From Streptomyces parvus (GTDB lineage: Bacteria > Actinomycetota > Actinomycetes > Streptomycetales > Streptomycetaceae): a stretch of 64,000 bases of DNA. Location of the stretch: positions 4,216,001 to 4,280,000 of the forward strand of contig NZ_CP135079.1 in NCBI RefSeq assembly GCF_032121415.1. The letters run 5' to 3'. Position numbers and translations under genes: made by a program. Position 1 is the first letter of the stretch. The number at the start of each line of letters is the position of its first letter. The notes under the pieces are model-generated. The model was not told the DNA's origin. It did not search any database and saw only the letters and a list, made by a program, of their open reading frames with translations. Of the stretch, positions 59,358 to 64,000 are shown piece by piece.

Positions 59358-60146
59358 ATGTCCGAACAGATCGCCGTGTCCGACCCCGCCCCGATCCCCG
59401 TCGAGCAGCTCCAGTTCGCGATGCCACCCGTGCACGCCTCACCGGCCGAGGAACGCACGTACCGCAGGGAACGGCTGGCGGGCGCGCTGCGGCTGTTCGG
59501 GCAGCTCGGGTACGAGGACGGGGTCTCCGGGCACATCACCGTGCGCGACCCCGAGCTGGCGGACTGCTTCTGGGTCAACCCGTTCGGCGCGCCCTTCGCC
59601 GACATCGCCCCCGGGGACCTGATCCTCGTCAACGGTGACGGCCAGGTCGTCCGAGGCCGCTTCCACGTCAACCAGGCCGCGTTCGCCGTGCACGCGGCGG
59701 TGCACCGGGCCCGCCCGGACACCGTGGCCGTCGCGCACACCCACTCCACGCACGGCCGGGCGCTCGCAGCGCTCGGGGAGCCGATCGAGCCGATCACCCA
59801 GGAGTCCTGCGCCTTCTACGAGGACCACGCGCTGTACGACCACTACTCCGGGGTCGTCGTGGACGAGGACGAGGGCCGGCGGATCGCCGCCGCGCTCGGG
59901 CCGCACAAGGCGGTGATCCTGCGGAACCACGGACTGCTGACCGTGGGGGACTCGGTGGACGCGGCGGCCTGGTGGTTCCTCACGCTGGAGCGCGCCTGCC
60001 AGGTGCAGCTGCTGGCGCGGGCCGCCGGGAAGCCCGTCCTCATCTCGCACCGGGACGCCGTCACCACCCGCGACCACCTCGGGAGCGACCTGGTGGCCTG
60101 GATCAACTACCAACCCCTGTGGCAGCGGATCAGTCGAACGTTCTGA
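59358..60146 (+). CDS. Class II aldolase/adducin family protein
   Basis: 262 residues. RRERLAGALRLFGQLGYEDGVSGHITVRDPE at the N-terminus, metal site AHTHSTHG with two His, then the third His in LRNHGLLTVG. The family includes fuculose-P and ribulose-P aldolases and many proteins of unknown role; the actinobacterial group with this start is uncharacterised. GAGGAG lies upstream of the ATG. Confidence 0.88.
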   Translation: MSEQIAVSDPAPIPVEQLQFAMPPVHASPAEERTYRRERLAGALRLFGQLGYEDGVSGHITVRDPELADCFWVNPFGAPFADIAPGDLILVNGDGQVVRGRFHVNQAAFAVHAAVHRARPDTVAVAHTHSTHGRALAALGEPIEPITQESCAFYEDHALYDHYSGVVVDEDEGRRIAAALGPHKAVILRNHGLLTVGDSVDAAAWWFLTLERACQVQLLARAAGKPVLISHRDAVTTRDHLGSDLVAWINYQPLWQRISRTF

Positions 60147-60259
60147 CGATACCGGCCCCCGGCCCGCCCCGATGCGGGGACCGGCCGCCCCGTACGGCAC
60201 AATTCGCTGATATCGCAAGTGAGTTGGCTGTACCGGGGCGGGAAAGGGCGTAATCCTCC

Positions 60260-61528
60260 GTGGCGTTGGACGAAACCAGGACGAACGGCACGCCCAGCGG
60301 CGGCTGTACCTGCGGCGACTGCCCGCACGGAGCGCGTCGCGGACACCGGCACGCGGTCGCCGCGTTCCTCGCCAAGCGCGACGAACTCGCGGCGGGCAAC
60401 GGGCTCCCCGCAGGGGTCGCCCAGTCCGCCTCCGCCTCCCGGCAGTGGGTCTCCGACGAGCTGACCGGGTCCGCCCGCGCCGTCGCCGAACGGGCCCGGG
60501 AGGCCGGGGACGCCTGGCCGCACCAGGTCTGGCGGTCCACCCTCGTCGCCGTCTGGGGTGCGGCCGGGGCGCTCCTCGTCGGGGTCTGCGTCACCGCGAT
60601 CGGGGCCGGCTGGTCCACCGCCCGCACCGCCGCCCTGCTCGCCGCCCTCGCCACCGCCGGGCTGCTCACCGCCGCCGCCCGCTTCCACCGCGCCCGGGGC
60701 GGCCTCCTCGCCCCGCTGATCGGTGAGGACAACCGGCTCTCCACGTCCCGGACGGTCGCCGCCTCCTGGGTGCTGCTCGCCGTCTTCTCCGTCCTCGTCC
60801 TCGCGCTGCAACTGGCCGGGGCCTCCGACCCGGACGAGCGGGACGCGCTGATCGAGGGGCTCGACCTCGTGCGCTCCGCCGGGGTCGTGGCCGTGCTGGC
60901 GCTGGTGTGCGCGGTCGCCGTCGTCGTGCGCCGCGTCGTGACCGTACGGGTGCTGGGCCGGCGGCTCCAGAAGCTGCGCGCGGACCGGCCGCGCGCCGCC
61001 GACCTGCTCACCGACGACTCCGGGCGCGGGTCGTTCACCGATGTGCAGTACGTGCTGGTCAGCGCCGTTGCCGTGCTGTTCGCCGCGGTCCGCCTCGCCC
61101 GCCGCCCCGAGCAGCTGCCCGATCTGCCGTGGGGGCTCGCGCTGCTGGTGGCCGTCTCGGCGGCGACCTACTTCGCCGGGAAGTACGCGGAGGGCGGCCG
61201 GCCCGTCGTGCTGTCCGTCGTGCGGGCCCGGGAGGCGGGGGACCTGGACGCACCGATCCGGACCGGCGACGACATCGAGATCCGGGGCGCGGGCTTCGTC
61301 CCGCCCGGCGCGGGCGCCCCCGACCGGCTGGCCCGGCTCGTCGTGCGGATAGGGACCGTCCACGTCCACGTCCCGCTGGTCCCGGTCGCCGGAGGCTTCG
61401 CCAACCCCACCGACACCGTCCTCACCGTGCCCGTCCCGGTCGAGGTCGAGCCGGGGACCGTGGACGTCCAGGTCGTCACCGCCGCCGGGGTGGAGACCGA
61501 CCGGGTATCGATCGACGTCACCGACTGA
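60260..61528 (+). CDS. Membrane protein with N-terminal Cys cluster and C-terminal beta domain
   Basis: 422 residues. CTCGDCPHG at residues 16-24 looks like a small metal-binding cluster. Hydrophobic segments near 100-122, 126-142, 173-195, 216-237, 277-293 and 300-318 make a polytopic middle. The last 90 residues (IRTGDDIEIRGAGFVPPGAG to DRVSIDVTD) resemble an IPT/Ig-like beta sandwich. I do not recognise the family; it may be an envelope sensor. GTG start. Confidence 0.7.
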   Translation: MALDETRTNGTPSGGCTCGDCPHGARRGHRHAVAAFLAKRDELAAGNGLPAGVAQSASASRQWVSDELTGSARAVAERAREAGDAWPHQVWRSTLVAVWGAAGALLVGVCVTAIGAGWSTARTAALLAALATAGLLTAAARFHRARGGLLAPLIGEDNRLSTSRTVAASWVLLAVFSVLVLALQLAGASDPDERDALIEGLDLVRSAGVVAVLALVCAVAVVVRRVVTVRVLGRRLQKLRADRPRAADLLTDDSGRGSFTDVQYVLVSAVAVLFAAVRLARRPEQLPDLPWGLALLVAVSAATYFAGKYAEGGRPVVLSVVRAREAGDLDAPIRTGDDIEIRGAGFVPPGAGAPDRLARLVVRIGTVHVHVPLVPVAGGFANPTDTVLTVPVPVEVEPGTVDVQVVTAAGVETDRVSIDVTD

Positions 61529-61626
61529 CCGCCCCCCTTTCACCGATCCGCCCGCACCCCTGGTGAGCGGCGCGCCGAAGGCGTACGTATGGTCGAAGTG
61601 ACGGGACATCGGGAAGTGGGGCAGCG

Positions 61627-62142
61627 GTGATGAACGGCTACGGTGAGCGGGGTCCGTACGGACTGGGCGAGCGCAGGACGCTGAAGGAACAGGCAGGCGT
61701 CTACGCCCTGCTGCCGCTGCGGATCTTCCTCGGCGTCACCTTCGTCTACGCGGGCCTCGACAAGCTCACCGACAGCGCGTTCCTCTCGGCGACCGGCAAC
61801 GGGTCCATCGGCGAGATGATGCGCGGAGTGCGTGACTCCTCCGCGATCCCCGCCCTCGTCGACCTGGCGCTGAAGAGCCCCGAGGGCTTCGGCCACGCCA
61901 TCGCGATCGGCGAACTCCTCGTCGGCCTCGGCACCCTCGTCGGCCTCTGGGCCCGGCTCGCGGCGCTCGGCGGCGCGCTGATCTCGCTGAGCCTCTGGCT
62001 GACCGTGAGCTGGCAGGCCACCCCGTACTACTACGGCAACGACCTGCCCTACCTGATGGGGTGGCTGCCGCTGGTGCTCGCGGGCGCCCCGCTGCTCTCC
62101 GCCGACGCCTTCCTCGCCGCGCGCCGCCGCCGCAGCATGTAG
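61627..62142 (+). CDS. DoxX family membrane protein
   Basis: 171 residues. Four helices: LPLRIFLGVTFVYAGLDKL, GFGHAIAIGELLVGLGTLVGLW, LAALGGALISLSLWLTVS and a last one LMGWLPLVLAGAPLL. DoxX proteins occur in thiosulfate oxidation and in redox-stress complexes with SodA/SseA in mycobacteria; the role here is open. GTG 61627 or ATG 61630. It ends within the convergent small membrane gene (94-bp overlap). Confidence 0.88.
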   Translation: MMNGYGERGPYGLGERRTLKEQAGVYALLPLRIFLGVTFVYAGLDKLTDSAFLSATGNGSIGEMMRGVRDSSAIPALVDLALKSPEGFGHAIAIGELLVGLGTLVGLWARLAALGGALISLSLWLTVSWQATPYYYGNDLPYLMGWLPLVLAGAPLLSADAFLAARRRRSM

Positions 62143-62312
62143 GCGGCCCAGGTCACCGTCGCGGCCAGCCACAGCCCGCCGAAGAACAGCGGCAGGAAGA
62201 ACGTCCACGGAACCTCCCAGGCCCCGGCGGCGTCCGCCGCGTACCCGGCGGCCAGGCCCAGCATCACCAGGCCCGCCACCGCCCTGCCGGGCCGGAATTC
62301 ATGACGCAGCAC
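62049..62312 (-). CDS. Two-helix membrane protein coupled to the PspC gene
   Basis: 87 residues. Two hydrophobic segments (VAGLVMLGLAAGYAADAAG and WTFFLPLFFGGLWLAATVTWAAYML) followed by RRRRAARKASAESS. Its GTG lies 14 nt inside the upstream PspC gene, so they are translationally coupled. It overlaps the DoxX gene on the other strand by 94 bp. No family recognised; comparable small proteins follow actinobacterial PspC genes. Confidence 0.7.
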   Translation of the reverse strand: MLRHEFRPGRAVAGLVMLGLAAGYAADAAGAWEVPWTFFLPLFFGGLWLAATVTWAAYMLRRRRAARKASAESSGAPASTSGSHPIR

Positions 62313-63651
62313 GGGTGACCTCCACCTGTCCGATGCCGACTTCCACTGCCAGTTCGACCGTCCCGGCGGGCGCCGTGCCCTTCGGCGGCGGCAGCGTGCG
62401 CTCGGTCGACCCGCCGTTGTTGATCCGGACCTGGACCCGCTGCGCCTCCTCCAGACGGACCTCTCCGAGACCCGCCTCGGCGCGCACCTTCACTGTCACG
62501 TTCGCCGGGACGACGACGGCCGCCCGCCCGGCCGCCACGTCGAGCTGCGTGCGCACGGTCCCGCCCTCGGGGACCTTCAGGCCGGACAGGTCCAGCCGGG
62601 CGTCGCCCGTGCGCAGTTCGTAGCGCGCCTGGACGGCGGTCACCGATGCGGGCCGCCACTCCTGGCGGGCCCACGAGGTGTCGATGTCCTTCGGCAGCAC
62701 CGCCGCGCCCGCCAGCAGGCCCGCCGTGACCATCGCCATGAAGACCGTGCCGAAGCCGGTCCGCCCCAGCAGCGACGCGATCAGCAGGCCGAGTCCGAAG
62801 ACGGTGAGAGCCGCGACCAGACCGATCTGCAGGGCGGTGCCCAGCGGCTGGTGCTCCCAGCTCAGCCCGGTGCCCAGACCGCCCGCCACCAGCGCCGTCA
62901 GGAAGACCGGGCCGCCGATCGAACGCGGCCCGCGCGGCACGGGCGACGAGGGCTGCGGCGCCCGGAACGGGGCGTCCGGAGTGGGCCGCCCGGCCGCCAC
63001 CTTGGCCCGCGCCGCCTCCGCGTCGGTGTCCGGCGGCCCCCAGAGATAGCCGGAGCCGACCGGGCCGGTGGTGCCGTCCTTGACGATCGGGTCCCGCCAC
63101 CACGAGGGGCTGCCCGGCGCCGGCGGGGCCTTCACCTCCGGCGGCGGCGTGCCGAGCCCGCCGGTGTGCGCGGGCCCCGAAGGGGCGGCAGGTGCGCCGG
63201 GCGGGGCCGCCGGGTCCTCCGGATCCGCCGTCCGCCGGGACTGCGTCCACACGGAGAAGCCGACGACGGCCACGGTCAGCAGCGCGGCGAACGCCAGCAT
63301 CCCCCGGTTGTGCAGCATCGACAGGAAGAGACCGCAGCCGATCAGCGCCAGCAGCAGCGCCACCAGCGACGCCCCGTCGACCCGCCCCGACAGCAGCTTG
63401 CGCGCCTCGTTCTCGTCCTCGTTGTCCGCGGGCAGCAGCAGCCACGCGAAGCCGTAGAAGATCAGACCGACGCCCCCGCTCGCCGACAGCACACCGAGCA
63501 CGATCCGGAAGATCACCGGGTCCACGTCGCAGTACCGGCCGAGTCCGCCGCACACCCCGGCGACGACCTTCTGCCGCGGGGTGCGCCGCAGCGTCGGCTT
63601 CGGCGCCTCGGGAGGCGCGACGCCGGGAGCGGTGTTGGAGGGAGCGGTCAT
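62299..63651 (-). CDS. PspC domain membrane protein
   Basis: 450 residues. PspC domain at about 18-78 (LRRTPRQKVVAGVCGGLGRYCDVDPVIFRIVLGVLSASGGVGLIFYGFAWLLLP). Further hydrophobic segments near 95-132 and 248-320, then a C-terminal extracytoplasmic beta region (RYELRTGDARLDLSGLKVPEGG, then VRTQLDVAAGRAAVVVPANVTVKVRAEAGLGEV) of the DUF2154/DUF1707-like type. In Streptomyces such PspC genes sit beside a PspC-type histidine kinase, which is the divergent gene here. Confidence 0.87.
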   Translation of the reverse strand: MTAPSNTAPGVAPPEAPKPTLRRTPRQKVVAGVCGGLGRYCDVDPVIFRIVLGVLSASGGVGLIFYGFAWLLLPADNEDENEARKLLSGRVDGASLVALLLALIGCGLFLSMLHNRGMLAFAALLTVAVVGFSVWTQSRRTADPEDPAAPPGAPAAPSGPAHTGGLGTPPPEVKAPPAPGSPSWWRDPIVKDGTTGPVGSGYLWGPPDTDAEAARAKVAAGRPTPDAPFRAPQPSSPVPRGPRSIGGPVFLTALVAGGLGTGLSWEHQPLGTALQIGLVAALTVFGLGLLIASLLGRTGFGTVFMAMVTAGLLAGAAVLPKDIDTSWARQEWRPASVTAVQARYELRTGDARLDLSGLKVPEGGTVRTQLDVAAGRAAVVVPANVTVKVRAEAGLGEVRLEEAQRVQVRINNGGSTERTLPPPKGTAPAGTVELAVEVGIGQVEVTRAAS

Positions 63652-63854
63652 GCCTCCATGGTGACGGGCCGGACCGCCCGCCGGGACCCGCCCCGACCCT
63701 GGACGGTCCCTGATATTGCCCGCGTACGCCCCTGAAGGGCCGGGCCGAGCGGGGAGGGGCACCCGCACCGGGCCGCACGCGGGGGACAGCATCAGGGTCA
63801 GTTCGGGGGCTGACCCTGATGCCGCCCCGCGTCCGCGCGTGTGACGATCGGGGT

Positions 63855-64000
63855 ATGCCAGCCGCCACCACCCGAGCCGCCAGCTCCCTCGCCGCCGACC
63901 CGGAGGAGCCGCCGGTGCGCAAGCTCTACCGCAGCGCCGACGGCCGGCTGCTCGGCGGCGTAGCGCGCGGGCTCGCCGGACACCTCGGGCTCCCGGTCGC
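63855..64000 (+). CDS. PspC-domain protein, start only (probable sensor histidine kinase; 3' cut by window)
   Basis: 48 codons are present. After PAATTRAASSLAADPEEPPVRK, LYRSADGRLLGGVARGLAGHLGLPV is the start of a PspC domain. In Streptomyces the gene divergent from a PspC protein usually encodes a histidine kinase with an N-terminal PspC domain followed by a LuxR regulator, so that is the likely identity; only the PspC part is seen. Confidence 0.6.
   Translation, partial: MPAATTRAASSLAADPEEPPVRKLYRSADGRLLGGVARGLAGHLGLPV

Noticed and set aside
1..64000. tRNA, rRNA and CRISPR arrays
   Set aside because: I found no cloverleaf-type sequence, no conserved rRNA segments and no regularly spaced direct repeats by reading; a tRNA scan would settle the first point.

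Overview
The window is about 72 percent GC by eye and is dense with genes that use GTG and ATG starts, strong GGAGG-type ribosome sites and C/G at third codon positions. It carries whiD, bldM and shbA-like genes next to guaB, paired CIRCE sites before groES, and a cluster of receptor-type Ser/Thr kinases. This points to a Streptomyces chromosome core region. The gene order rplM-rpsI-glmM ... glmS ... alr-tsaE-tsaB-rimI-tsaD-groES-groEL ... whiB-like-sigma-guaB-guaB3-GMC oxidase ... guaA is the block known from Mycobacterium tuberculosis (roughly Rv3443c back to Rv3396c), so this is ancestral actinobacterial core with lineage-specific genes between. I see no rRNA, tRNA or CRISPR.

Layout. 1-5.1 kb: end of an ABC-F ATPase gene, ribosomal proteins L13 and S9, glmM, then on the minus strand a DUF389 membrane protein and pantothenate kinase coaA. 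5.2-9.2 kb: a glyoxalase-fold protein, a DGPF/YCII protein coupled to an ECF42-type sigma factor with a candidate cognate promoter, and a secreted M14 carboxypeptidase. 9.3-20.1 kb: glmS, acpS, nnr, DUF488, alr, an alpha/beta hydrolase, tsaE, a 64-residue protein behind an iron box, a YkuD-like protein that lacks its catalytic residues, and a tightly overlapping tsaB-rimI-tsaD-orf operon. 20.2-24.3 kb: VOC protein, membrane protein, THUMP-like methyltransferase, polysaccharide deacetylase lipoprotein and a small membrane protein. 24.3-26.7 kb: groES-groEL1 under two CIRCE operators.

26.7-32.3 kb: a D-2-hydroxyacid dehydrogenase, an SDR, a decayed multicopper oxidase, a PQQ-propeller membrane protein, and a MOSC protein divergent from a LysR regulator. 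32.4-37.6 kb: the developmental and growth core whiD/bldM, shbA-like sigma, guaB and guaB3. 37.6-40.8 kb: a Pro-rich membrane protein, an intact IS481-family element with a 6-bp target duplication, and a nucleotide-sugar dehydrogenase with Gly where the catalytic Cys is expected. 41-50 kb: glpD and three kinase-type proteins, the middle one a pseudokinase. 50.4-55.8 kb: succinate-semialdehyde dehydrogenase, a cholesterol-oxidase-like GMC enzyme and an LAxTG cell-wall protein. 56.1-58.4 kb: chorismate mutase preceded by a candidate Phe/Tyr leader peptide, divergent from guaA. 58.5-64 kb: methyltransferase, class II aldolase, membrane proteins, DoxX and two divergent PspC-domain genes, the second cut by the window edge.

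Themes that link the genes: cell-wall precursor supply (glmM, glmS, alr, acpS), the t6A tRNA modification set (tsaB/D/E with rimI), GTP synthesis (guaB, guaA), and sporulation control (whiD, bldM, kinase cluster). The items most worth following are the chorismate mutase leader peptide, the iron-box small protein, the split pseudokinase, the two enzymes lacking catalytic Cys, and the IS whose transposase stop codon lies in the target duplication.
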